A DNA stretch of 64,000 bases from an uncultured Eubacteriales bacterium (GTDB lineage Bacteria > Bacillota > Clostridia > Oscillospirales > Acutalibacteraceae). This document shows, in pieces, positions 35,022 to 43,771 of this stretch; the stretch's first letter is position 1; every line of letters starts with the position of its first letter. Under the pieces are notes generated by a model. It saw nothing but the letters and a program-made list of their open reading frames with translations, did no database searches and was not told where the DNA came from. Made by a program: the position numbers and the translations under genes. Where the stretch lies: positions 310,001 through 374,000 of the forward strand of contig CAKUFK010000001.1 of the NCBI GenBank assembly GCA_934647945.1. The letters run 5' to 3'.

Positions 35022-37064
35022 CTAGCGAAGTGAGATTTCCGTGGCCAAGGTGGCGACGAAGCTGATGAGCTGGTTGAACACACTGTAGAAGATGGCCGCG
35101 ATGATCAGGATGACCACCATACCGCAGAAAGTCAAAAACAACGTGAACAGCGTTTTCCCCAGAGAATACTGGTGCACTTCCTTGATGGCGATGAGCATGG
35201 AAAAAGCCGTCCAGATGAGCACGATCCACTTGGCGCCTTCGTAGAATGCGCTTTCATCCCCGGTCAGGATGTTGCTGAGGATCACAACCACCGTCATACC
35301 GATGATGTAAGGCACCAGCGCATACGAGCAGAACGTCCAGATCTCGAGGAACCGCCCCTTGCCGTCCATGATGGTGGTGATCGCCCAGTTGCAGAGTACG
35401 AACACGATGAAAATACCGATGGTGGAGAAAACGGTCACCAGGAGATTGAACTGATCGGTACGGTTCTCATTGAAGCTGAAGCCCGTGACCTGGCGGATCA
35501 GGATCGACACGATGAGGAACGCCAGCAGCACGGCGTTCGCCAGCCAGAACGAGCCGCTCTTTTCATCTTTCAGATCGGTATAACCGTTGAGCGGATGGAA
35601 CATACAGTAGAAAGGATACTTACTCTTGGGGCGTCCCCCGGCGTAGACCTCTTGCTTTTTCTTGCGGCTGATCAGTACAACGGGAACCACGATCAGCGCC
35701 ACCAGGAGCAGCATGAAAAGGGCGAAATACTCACGCAGCAACACCGACCGGTATTCCCGGAACGCATCGGCATAAAGCTGCCGGTCGTTGCCCAGCTTGA
35801 AATAGGTCATGGCCTGCCGGTAATCTCCCAGGCCCTCATAGGCCTTACCCAAACCCAAATTGGCGAGTTCGTAATTGTAGTCGCTCGCCAGCACCTGCTT
35901 CCAGGGCTCCATCGCTTCCTGATATTTGCCGTCACTGTAAAGAAGCGAGCCTTTTCGGATATTGCGGGCAAACGCCGTCGGTTCGAAAACCGTGATGGAT
36001 CCCCGCTCGCTGTCCAGCACCAGCAGGCGATCCCCCTGGGACTCGATTGCCTCCGCCGTGGCGAAGCAGCCCTTCTGTGTTCCTTTGCCGCCGAAGGCAT
36101 AAAGCAGGGTGCTTTCCTGATCATACTGGAACACACGCCCGCTGCTTTTATCCAGGATGCTGATAAAACCCTCGTCATCCACCACAATGTCGTTGAGCAT
36201 CGGGTCTTCAATACGGTCGCCGAACACCTCGTCGGGAAGGACATTCGTCCCCTTGGCGTTGAGCTTGCGGACCTGGCCCGACTCCACATCGTTGCCTTGA
36301 CGGATGGTGTAGATGAAATCCTTTTCATCAATACAGAAACTGATAAATTCCACCGGAAGGATACGGGCCATATTGTCGGCCTGCTCCTCGGTCAGGATCT
36401 GCTTCCAAAGATAATTCATGAGGGTTTCCGCGTTCAGCGTGACGCTTTCAGCGCCATAAAACCCCATGAAGCTGCCGTCCGAATCGAACTGGAGGGCGCC
36501 GTTATAGCAGCCGGAGGAGAGCACATACAGCACCCCCGCGCTGTCCTCAAGCATCTTGGTGGGCAGGAACTCAAAGGTTTCCGGCACCACGCTCGCAGAC
36601 GGGGATTCGATCTTGCTGGTCTGCCGGCCCTCTCCATCCAGGATGTAGACCGCCATCCCCTTTTTATCCGCCACCATCATCCGTCCGTCCGTCGCGACAT
36701 ACAGGCCGACGCCCTCCTGAAATTTCAGGGCTTCGCCGTCCGGCGCGGTCGGCTGGATCACACGCTCGAACTGTAGGTCGGCACTGAGTACGACGATCCG
36801 GCTGTTTCCCGAATCCAGCACAAACACGCGGCCGTCGTCCGCAACAAACAAATCCATCGGCTTCGCCAGTGCGTCGATGCCGAAATCCGCGCCGAAATAC
36901 ACCTTGTTAGCCAGATAGGCCGGCGAGGTGGGGACTGCCTCCTCCCAGTAATCGTAGGTATACTGGGGGGATGTCGTTTCCGCCAGGGATACGAGCGGCA
37001 GCAGGATGAGCAGGGCCGCCGCTAGGGCCAAAAGCCTGCCCGTCTTTGCACATATTGTCTTCAT
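35022..37064 (-). CDS. NHL-repeat / TPR / YIP1-domain membrane protein
   Basis: 680 residues. Signal peptide 1-29, then an extracellular beta-propeller of NHL-type blades at about 60-370 (DLFVADDGRVFVLDSGNSRIVVL, LYVATDGRMMVADKKG, DIVVDDEGFISILDKSSGRVFQYD). Next is a short TPR-like helical stretch (LLYSDGKYQEAMEPWKQVL, LGKAYEGLGDYRQAMTYFKLG), one membrane helix near 440-460, a cytoplasmic segment, and a five-helix YIP1 domain at about 475-675. The architecture joins an outside sensor or scaffold to a polytopic membrane domain. Function unknown; it sits between the system A permeases and DUF5696 and probably organises uptake or processing. The ribosome site before 37064 is distant (GAAAGGG, about 14 bases). 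Confidence 0.82.
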   Translation of the reverse strand: MKTICAKTGRLLALAAALLILLPLVSLAETTSPQYTYDYWEEAVPTSPAYLANKVYFGADFGIDALAKPMDLFVADDGRVFVLDSGNSRIVVLSADLQFERVIQPTAPDGEALKFQEGVGLYVATDGRMMVADKKGMAVYILDGEGRQTSKIESPSASVVPETFEFLPTKMLEDSAGVLYVLSSGCYNGALQFDSDGSFMGFYGAESVTLNAETLMNYLWKQILTEEQADNMARILPVEFISFCIDEKDFIYTIRQGNDVESGQVRKLNAKGTNVLPDEVFGDRIEDPMLNDIVVDDEGFISILDKSSGRVFQYDQESTLLYAFGGKGTQKGCFATAEAIESQGDRLLVLDSERGSITVFEPTAFARNIRKGSLLYSDGKYQEAMEPWKQVLASDYNYELANLGLGKAYEGLGDYRQAMTYFKLGNDRQLYADAFREYRSVLLREYFALFMLLLVALIVVPVVLISRKKKQEVYAGGRPKSKYPFYCMFHPLNGYTDLKDEKSGSFWLANAVLLAFLIVSILIRQVTGFSFNENRTDQFNLLVTVFSTIGIFIVFVLCNWAITTIMDGKGRFLEIWTFCSYALVPYIIGMTVVVILSNILTGDESAFYEGAKWIVLIWTAFSMLIAIKEVHQYSLGKTLFTLFLTFCGMVVILIIAAIFYSVFNQLISFVATLATEISLR

Positions 37065-37103
37065 CGTGGCCGTTCACGCCCTTTCCGCCTTATGGGCAGG
37101 CTA

Positions 37104-37961
37104 TTATTTCAGACCCGAAGTGCTCATGGTCTGGATGACATTTTTCTGCGATAGGGTGAAAATCAGGATGGGCGGGATCATCATCAGTAACGCGGCGGCG
37201 GAGCTGACGCCGGAACGGATGATACCGCCTGCCGTGATCGACGAAACGATGGACGGCAGGACCTTGAGCTCCTCCTGATAGACCATCACGCCTCCGTTGT
37301 TGTTCCAGAGCGTCTGGAAAGAGAAGATAATCAGAGTCAGCCACGCCGGCTTGACGTTCGGCATGATGATCCGGGCATAGATCCGAAATTCGCCCGCCCC
37401 GTCGATCCGTGCCGCCTCAATCATTTCCGTCGGGATCGTCGTCATAAAATTCATCATCAGATACAGCCCGAGCGAAGAGGCCATCGCCGGCAGGATCAGC
37501 GCCCAGTAGGTGTTTATCATATGCAGCTGGGCCAGCACCACATACTGCGGCAGATACGTCACCGCCGGGGTAAAGAGCAGGGATATTACAATCAACTGCT
37601 TAATCCAGCCGTTGCCGGGAAAGGGATGCTTGGCCAAAGGATAGGCCGCCATGCTGGAGAGAAGCAGGTGCCCCGCCGTGCCGACCGCGCTGATAAAGAG
37701 GCTGTTGAATATGTACCGGGACAGCGGCACCCAGAAGCTCGAGGTCATCAGATCCAGCTCGATGAAATTATCGAGGGTGGGACGGCTGACAAAGAGCCGC
37801 GGCGGGAAAATGAAGATCTCATTAAGCGGCTTGAACGCCGTAATGACAGCATAAAAGATGGGGAACACGAAAAAGATGCCGAATATCAGCAGGAACAAGA
37901 ACACCAGAATATTGCCGCCGATCGAGCGGTTGATATGACGCTTGAAAATTCCGTTCGCCAT
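37104..37961 (-). CDS. Carbohydrate ABC permease, MalG-like (system A)
   Basis: 285 residues, six membrane helices. Family-typical FPIFYAVITAFKPLNEI near the start and the EAA loop EAARIDGAGEFRIYARIIMPNVKPA. Start ATG 37961 with AAGGGGG. Follows its partner permease by 13 bp, and both follow the large binding protein gene, so system A is complete except for an ATPase. Confidence 0.92.
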   Translation of the reverse strand: MANGIFKRHINRSIGGNILVFLFLLIFGIFFVFPIFYAVITAFKPLNEIFIFPPRLFVSRPTLDNFIELDLMTSSFWVPLSRYIFNSLFISAVGTAGHLLLSSMAAYPLAKHPFPGNGWIKQLIVISLLFTPAVTYLPQYVVLAQLHMINTYWALILPAMASSLGLYLMMNFMTTIPTEMIEAARIDGAGEFRIYARIIMPNVKPAWLTLIIFSFQTLWNNNGGVMVYQEELKVLPSIVSSITAGGIIRSGVSSAAALLMMIPPILIFTLSQKNVIQTMSTSGLK

Positions 37962-37974
37962 GTATACCGCCCCC

Positions 37975-38943
37975 TTAATCCGTGCTGAACCGTTTTAAAA
38001 CGGTTGTGATGATAAAATTCGTCAGCATCATGAGTGCAAATAGGAACACCGCGATAGTGGTGGCATACCCCATTTCAAAACGGATCGTGCCGATATCCTT
38101 GATATACGTCACGAGCGTATCGGCGCTGTACTGGGTGGTCGGGAACCCGGCGAGGAATTCGATGACCGTGCTCACGCCGAAGGAGGCCGCGATCTGCATG
38201 ACGGCGCTGAAGAGCAGCTGCGGCGCCATGGAGGGGATCGTGATATACGCGAGTTCCTGCCAGCGGTTGCGCACTCCGTCGATCGCCCCGGCCTCGAACA
38301 GGCTGTTGTCCATCCCCTGGAAACCCGCGACGAACGTCAGGAACCCGGTCCCGAGGCTCATCCACAACTGGACGACGATCAGAACCGACATGATGCTGTT
38401 CTGGTCGATAAGCCAGCCGATCGGCTCCTGAATGACGTTCATGTTCATCAAGAGGCCGTTGATCACGCCGTAAGAATCGCTCGAGAACAGGAACGCCCAC
38501 ACAAAGTAGATATTGCCGGAGAGGACGGGCAGATAGAAGATCAGCGTCAGGAAGGTCCGCATCTTCCGTCCTGTCTCATTGATGAGCCAGGCGAACAGAA
38601 AGGACAGGATATAGCTGAGTGGTCCGGTCAGGAAAGCGAAAACCAGGGTGTTTTTCAGCACCGTGAAGAAGATCGGATCGTCCAGGAACAGCCTCTCATA
38701 ATTCTGAAAACCCATGAACCGCGGCATCTGCAGCATATTGAAGCTCGTAAAGCTCAGCCCCACCGACGCGAGGACCGGGATCACGGTAAAGATCGTGAAC
38801 AGAATCATGAACGGCGCGATCAAAAGATAACTTTCCTTGTATTTGCGTATGCGGTTGCCCAAGCTGTGCTCGTTGCGCCGGCGGAAGGGTGCGTTCCCTT
38901 CCCGGCTGGAACGGGCCGTGCCGGCTGCGTTTTGCTTTTTCAC
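37975..38943 (-). CDS. Sugar ABC permease, MalF/UgpA-like (system A)
   Basis: 322 residues. A basic N-terminal tail of about 35 residues, then six membrane helices beginning YLLIAPFMILFTIFTVIPVLASV, and an EAA loop EAGAIDGVRNRWQELAYITIPSM. The start is a GTG at 38943 preceded by GGAGGAGG. Sits 18 bp after the binding protein gene. Confidence 0.91.
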   Translation of the reverse strand: MKKQNAAGTARSSREGNAPFRRRNEHSLGNRIRKYKESYLLIAPFMILFTIFTVIPVLASVGLSFTSFNMLQMPRFMGFQNYERLFLDDPIFFTVLKNTLVFAFLTGPLSYILSFLFAWLINETGRKMRTFLTLIFYLPVLSGNIYFVWAFLFSSDSYGVINGLLMNMNVIQEPIGWLIDQNSIMSVLIVVQLWMSLGTGFLTFVAGFQGMDNSLFEAGAIDGVRNRWQELAYITIPSMAPQLLFSAVMQIAASFGVSTVIEFLAGFPTTQYSADTLVTYIKDIGTIRFEMGYATTIAVFLFALMMLTNFIITTVLKRFSTD

Positions 38944-38961
38944 AGGGTAGCCTCCTCCCGT

Positions 38962-41862
38962 TTAGTCCAGCCCCAGTTCCTGGCGCTTCCGGGCGATTTC
39001 CCGGTTGATGTTCTCATTTTCCCGCTCGAACGCTTCCCGCGGGTTGGTGTCGTCATACAAAACCGAGCGGAAGGCGTTGTCCAGGCTGCGGGACACGTAA
39101 TAGCTTCCCGGAATCTCCTGGATCTCCTGCAGATATTTCCGCTGGGCCTCGAGCGCCTCGGCTTCTTCCGTGCTCCAGGAAAGCTTTTTGAACGCTTCGA
39201 TATTGGCTGTGCATTGACGTCCGCCGGGACCGATGATGTTTTCGACCGTATTGGAATACCGGTACTGTACATCCTCCGTCGTCCACCAGTCGATAAAATC
39301 CCAGCAGGATTCAGGGTTTTCGGCCTTGCTGAACATCACCACGGCCGTGCCGGCGCCGCCGGAGGAACGATCGATCTCGCCGTTCTCCTTTTGGACGCCC
39401 GGGATGGGAGCCATTTCCCACTGGCCCCGGATTTCAGGGGCACCGGCGGTCAGCGTGTTGTACACGTCATAGGAAGCGATCCCGACCGGGATTTCACCAT
39501 TGCGGAAACGGGTGTAGAAATCGATGACCAGGTCAAACCCGTACTGGGTGTAGAAATCGGTCCAGGTTTTGAAGGCATCCATGGCCGCGGTGGAATCGAA
39601 ATTCGTGTGGGTGGAATCCGCGCTGTAGAAGGACCCGCCGTTCTGGAGCAGCAGCGCCGGGAACAGGTCTTTTGCTCCCATGCCGTTATCCACCGCCGTA
39701 GCGGCCGATATGACGGTGTAGGGCAGGCCGAACGCCATATGCTTCTGCTGCAGGCGCGGGATCAGCTTGAATACGTCATCCCAGGTCTGCGGGACGCTCA
39801 GCCCGAGCCTGTTGAAAATGTCGGTGCGGTAAAACATCATAAAGAAGGTCTGGGTATTCGGGACGGCGTAGACGCCGTCGTTAAAGGTATAAGGAACCGC
39901 CGCGGTGTCGGAAAACCGCGCCATTACATCTTTATAGGTATCAAAACCGCTCAGGTCGGCAAGCGCGCCGCGGCAGGCGAGGTTGACCGGCTGTCCGCGC
40001 GGGATGCCGATGAAAACATCCGGGCCGGCCCCGGCAAGGGTCGCCTCAACAAACCCGGTCTGCACCAGGCTTAAGTTGACCGGAATTCCGGTCTTGACCG
40101 TAAATTCATCGGTAATCATATCTTTGAGGATCTGCACCTGGTCGCGGCCGGAGTTCATCCAGACCGAAATCGACTCCTTGGATTCGACTTCGTCGCCGAT
40201 GCTGTTGTAGTCCTCGGTGAACGAGGCGATAAAGGACCCGACAAAGTGCTTGAGGCTGGCCCAGAAGGAGGCCTTCGGGGCGGGCAGCTCGGCATCTTTT
40301 TCATGAACCAGGATGTAGTCGAGTTCCAATGGCTGCTCCAGGCTGCCGTATACCCAGGAGGACAGGGAACTGATCGTGTCCCGGAAATTGGTGATCCGCT
40401 GCGGGATGGTGGACCGGTTGGCGAGCATGCTCCCGATCTGATCGGCCGCTCGGCGGATGGTCTCAGACTGGGTCGATTTGCTTCCGCTCAGCTCGTCATA
40501 CCGGTCTGCCGCCTCGACCAGCTGATCCCGCAGGGAGGTCAGCGATTCGATGAGGCCCGGGATTTCATCATCCAGATTGTAGTCCCGGTACTTATCCGGC
40601 GACGTGCCGGTGATCATGACCATTTCGATGTACAGGTTATTGAGCTGGCGGTTGATATCCTCGACGGACTGCAGAACCTCCGCCCATTTCCCAATCGGGA
40701 CTTCCATCCGGATCTCGTTGTCGTCCCCCGCCTTGAGATACACCGGGCAGGGATTCCCGTTCTCGTCCACGATGGTCATGGTATCCCAGTTGACACCATA
40801 GGGGAAGGCCACGTTTTCATACGCCGTGCTGGGGATTTCGCCGTTGACATAGATGCTGCGGAAGGAGGACTGCCCGGTCATCAGGTTCTGCCGGTATTTG
40901 AGAGTTATGTAATACAGGCCGTCTTCCGGTATGCCTTTGATTTTATAGGAAATCCACTGGCCGGGCGCCGACCAGTTGCCCTGACCGATGACATTGCGCC
41001 GGATTTTGGAGACATGGTAAGGCTCGGTCGCCGGACTGGTACGGTCATACTGGGGATAAATCGACTGGCTGGATTTGAGGGCGGTTTCTTCGGCCTGGTA
41101 TTTGAGGTACCCTTCTCCGCCGATTTCAGCCTCGGTATATCCCTTGCCCGCATAGGCGGCAGCCGCCTGTTCCACTGTGGCGACGGATTCCGTCCCCGTC
41201 AGACGGACATCCCGGATATAGAGCGTCTCCCCCGTATTTTTCAACGTCAGGGTATGCTCTCCCGCAGTCAGATAGATCTGCAGCGGCGTGTTGGTGAAAA
41301 GGGCATAATCCTGCAGACGGACTGTCGACCACTGCGACACTTCCTCCTGTTCCGGAATCAGATCGTTGCCCCGTCCGTCTTGGAGAATCCCGGTGGCATC
41401 CTTCCAGACCCGGCCGAGTTCAATCTCCTCGCTCTGGGAATAGGGGCTTTTCCCATCCAGAAGGAAGGCGATCTCGCCGTCTTTGCGGTTGCCCCTTTGA
41501 TTGACATACGCAAGGGAAATGCAGTACAGGCCGTTTTCCGGAACGCTGACAGTCCACTGTGCCGTGCCGTCAGTGCCGAACTTCAGCGCATCCTTCTCCA
41601 AATGCGACACTGCGGCCACTGCGTCGGACAGGGCGGCCTGTTCGAGCGGCAGGAGTATATCGTCGCCAGCGTAGGCTTTCCCTCCGCTTTCGCTCAGATA
41701 CTGGAAATACTCCCCCTGTGTTCCTGTATTCGATATCCCGGCAGCCCCATCCGTAGAGTCGGTTTCCTCCGCAGACGCGAGCAGGCTTCCCGGGACGAGC
41801 AGCAACAGCGCCAGAGCGCTGCTGCAAAACCGTTTGGCCATACGATGGGAAGACTTCAACAT
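38962..41862 (-). CDS. Giant solute-binding protein with two N-terminal beta-sandwich domains (system A)
   Basis: 966 residues, about twice the normal size. Signal peptide to about 31 (LLASA) with no lipobox Cys, so it is not a lipoprotein. Two CBM-like beta domains at about 48-228 (WTVSVPENGLYCISLAYVNQ, AGEHTLTLKNTGETLYIRDV) and 245-425 (YLKYQAEETAL, ISYKIKGIPEDGLYYITLKY). A helical region of about 110 residues with heptad-like spacing follows, then a family 1 solute-binding domain from about 585 (GAGPDVFIGIPRGQ, VPNTQTFFMMFYRTDIFNRLG). How it stays at the cell is unclear; the beta domains may hold the polymer while the C-terminal domain delivers it. ATG 41862 follows AAAGGCGG. Confidence 0.87.
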   Translation of the reverse strand: MLKSSHRMAKRFCSSALALLLLVPGSLLASAEETDSTDGAAGISNTGTQGEYFQYLSESGGKAYAGDDILLPLEQAALSDAVAAVSHLEKDALKFGTDGTAQWTVSVPENGLYCISLAYVNQRGNRKDGEIAFLLDGKSPYSQSEEIELGRVWKDATGILQDGRGNDLIPEQEEVSQWSTVRLQDYALFTNTPLQIYLTAGEHTLTLKNTGETLYIRDVRLTGTESVATVEQAAAAYAGKGYTEAEIGGEGYLKYQAEETALKSSQSIYPQYDRTSPATEPYHVSKIRRNVIGQGNWSAPGQWISYKIKGIPEDGLYYITLKYRQNLMTGQSSFRSIYVNGEIPSTAYENVAFPYGVNWDTMTIVDENGNPCPVYLKAGDDNEIRMEVPIGKWAEVLQSVEDINRQLNNLYIEMVMITGTSPDKYRDYNLDDEIPGLIESLTSLRDQLVEAADRYDELSGSKSTQSETIRRAADQIGSMLANRSTIPQRITNFRDTISSLSSWVYGSLEQPLELDYILVHEKDAELPAPKASFWASLKHFVGSFIASFTEDYNSIGDEVESKESISVWMNSGRDQVQILKDMITDEFTVKTGIPVNLSLVQTGFVEATLAGAGPDVFIGIPRGQPVNLACRGALADLSGFDTYKDVMARFSDTAAVPYTFNDGVYAVPNTQTFFMMFYRTDIFNRLGLSVPQTWDDVFKLIPRLQQKHMAFGLPYTVISAATAVDNGMGAKDLFPALLLQNGGSFYSADSTHTNFDSTAAMDAFKTWTDFYTQYGFDLVIDFYTRFRNGEIPVGIASYDVYNTLTAGAPEIRGQWEMAPIPGVQKENGEIDRSSGGAGTAVVMFSKAENPESCWDFIDWWTTEDVQYRYSNTVENIIGPGGRQCTANIEAFKKLSWSTEEAEALEAQRKYLQEIQEIPGSYYVSRSLDNAFRSVLYDDTNPREAFERENENINREIARKRQELGLD

Positions 41863-41877
41863 TCTTCGCCGCCTTTC

Positions 41878-42783
41878 CTATTTGTCCGGAGTCTGAGAGG
41901 AATCGTACCTCCGCTGATACTCTGTGGGTGAACAGCCCATGATTTTTTTAAACACCTTACCGAAGGATTGCGCGGATTCGTAGTTGAGAGACGAGGCAAT
42001 CTGCGTGATGGATGACTTCTTGTATTTGAGGAGATCCAAGCTTGCCTCGATCTTTTTCATGCTGACATACGCCTGCAGGGTAGTCCCCATCTTTTCCCGG
42101 AACAGGTGGGAGAGATAACTGTGGCTGTACCCGAGGTTTTCCGCGATGCTCCGGACCGAATCGATCTCGTATATGTTGTTGTCGATATACCGGATGATCG
42201 AATAAACCGACTGCCCGATCATTTTCTGCCCTTCTTTGGGAACAAAAACGTTGGGCTTGACCGAGAGCAGCAGCCGGTAGGTCTGAACCAGGATCTGCTT
42301 GATGTAGCATTCCACCATGATGTCGTTATAGACCGGCTTGCCATACATTTCATTGATCAGCATATAGATTAGGGCACGGACATCGCCCGTGTCCCGGATC
42401 AGATAGGAGGGAGGATCGGCGAAGACGCGCATGATATCCTGTAGATCCTTATGATCGAAGCCCTCGACGAATTCAAACCCGACATACGCAAAGCGCAGGT
42501 TCTGGTTTTTCTCCGCCACGATGCGGTGGGTCTTCCCCGTCGGGGCGATGTGGATATCCCCCTGTTTAGCGGGCAGCGCCGTCCCTTCGGTGTAAAAAAT
42601 CCCTTGCCCTGACACCACATAGCTGATTTCGTGGCAGCCCTGCAGATGAGTGGGCATTTCATATCCTGGTTCGGTGCTCAGTTCACCGATCTGCCAGACC
42701 TTGAGAAAGTCCATTGGAAGCGGATGGTCGAAATACGCCGTTTCAAATTCAAAAAGCCGTCCGTTGTATCCACTTTTTAACAC
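41878..42783 (-). CDS. AraC family transcriptional regulator of the glycan locus
   Basis: 301 residues. N-terminal cupin-like sensor (MPTHLQGCHEISYVVSGQGIFYTEG, GDIHIAPTGKTHRI) and a C-terminal double helix-turn-helix of about 100 residues (VRSIAENLGYSHSYLSHLFREKMG and ITQIASSLNYESAQSFGKVFKKIMGCSPTEYQRR). Such regulators usually activate adjacent sugar genes when the sugar binds. The GTG at 42783 is chosen: GGGAGGAAG lies 7 bases before it and it clears the upstream stop at 42806. It is 15 bp from the system A binding protein gene, which points to control of that operon. Confidence 0.9.
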   Translation of the reverse strand: MLKSGYNGRLFEFETAYFDHPLPMDFLKVWQIGELSTEPGYEMPTHLQGCHEISYVVSGQGIFYTEGTALPAKQGDIHIAPTGKTHRIVAEKNQNLRFAYVGFEFVEGFDHKDLQDIMRVFADPPSYLIRDTGDVRALIYMLINEMYGKPVYNDIMVECYIKQILVQTYRLLLSVKPNVFVPKEGQKMIGQSVYSIIRYIDNNIYEIDSVRSIAENLGYSHSYLSHLFREKMGTTLQAYVSMKKIEASLDLLKYKKSSITQIASSLNYESAQSFGKVFKKIMGCSPTEYQRRYDSSQTPDK

Positions 42784-42805
42784 GCCGCTTCCTCCCGTCC
42801 CTCCG

Positions 42806-43771
42806 TCAAGTGCCCGCCTTTCCGGATAAAACGCGGGCATATCCTGCGATATCGGGCTTTTGACCATACAAGTTGTAATATTCTTCTCCCAGATAGCAGG
42901 CAAAACACGTCACGCTGTCGATCCCCAGGCTTTCGTAATACGCTACATCCTTGGCCAGCGTCTCTTTATGTAAAGAGAACGGTTTGGGCGGCTTCTTCCA
43001 TCCTGAAAACAAGGAATTGTCCAGCCAGTAATCCAGCGCCTGCGCATTCTCGGTGCCAAAAAACGATAACAGCGCGGGAAGCGAGGCGACCTGTTTCCGG
43101 TTCTTCTCGCTTTCCGGATCGTTCAGGGCCCGGTCGAAGTCCCGGATCATGGGGGCGTATTCCAGGAAAATCCCCTTTTCCGGCCGGACGGTCTTGGGAA
43201 CCTCCAGCGTGTCATGATAGGCGAGATAGCACTGCAGGGCCTCCGGATTTTCCAAGCGCAGGCCGCGCAGGATCGCATTATAAACCATCAGCGCCGCATC
43301 GGAGGCAGACAGCTTCTGGCACTCCGGACAGTGGCACTTAGAATCCGCGACATCATCGAGCCAGAAATAATACCGGTTGGAGCGGGGCCGGTAGAGCTTG
43401 GCCAGGCGGGCGGCATTCTGGGAAATGATCTCGAGAGCCTCCGCGCTGGATACGCAGAGGTTGAAATCGCTTACCCGCTCCCCTTCCTCATTCATCCGGA
43501 ACCAAGCGGGGTGCGCGGCGAATTCCTCCCGTGGGAGCAGCCAGGACAGGGAATGCATTTCCACTTCCACATGGATCCCCCGATCCTCCAGCCGGTCGAT
43601 TTCACGCCGGTTCTCGTCCGTCAGGAAGGCCTCGAGCACCTGGTAAGGGTTTTTCCCGTCAACCCCGACCGGATGGATGCCGAGCACGTTCAGATCGGTT
43701 TTTTCCAGCAGTTCGAGCCAATAAGGACCAAATTCGTCCGGCATAATGACCACGCCACGTCTGTTCAGCAA
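42806..43771 (-). CDS. DUF4838-like barrel protein, no signal peptide (paralog 3)
   Basis: 321 residues with the chosen start. Shares with the other two the Cys-containing loop (CHCPECQKLSASDAALMVYN) and the barrel pattern: LNVLGIHPVGVDGKNP, HVEVEMHSLSWLLPREEFAAHPAWFRM, KGIFLEYAPMIRDFDRAL, CYLAYHDTLEVP. It ends SGWKKPPKPFSLHKETLAKDVAYYESLGIDSVTCFACYLG. It lacks the N-terminal accessory domain. The TTG at 43771 is preferred because GGGAG lies 9 bases upstream; ATG 43744 has no site. The frame stays open for another 130 codons through AT-rich sequence, so a longer protein cannot be excluded. Head of the locus, 22 bp before the AraC gene. Confidence 0.75.
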   Translation of the reverse strand: MLNRRGVVIMPDEFGPYWLELLEKTDLNVLGIHPVGVDGKNPYQVLEAFLTDENRREIDRLEDRGIHVEVEMHSLSWLLPREEFAAHPAWFRMNEEGERVSDFNLCVSSAEALEIISQNAARLAKLYRPRSNRYYFWLDDVADSKCHCPECQKLSASDAALMVYNAILRGLRLENPEALQCYLAYHDTLEVPKTVRPEKGIFLEYAPMIRDFDRALNDPESEKNRKQVASLPALLSFFGTENAQALDYWLDNSLFSGWKKPPKPFSLHKETLAKDVAYYESLGIDSVTCFACYLGEEYYNLYGQKPDIAGYARVLSGKAGT

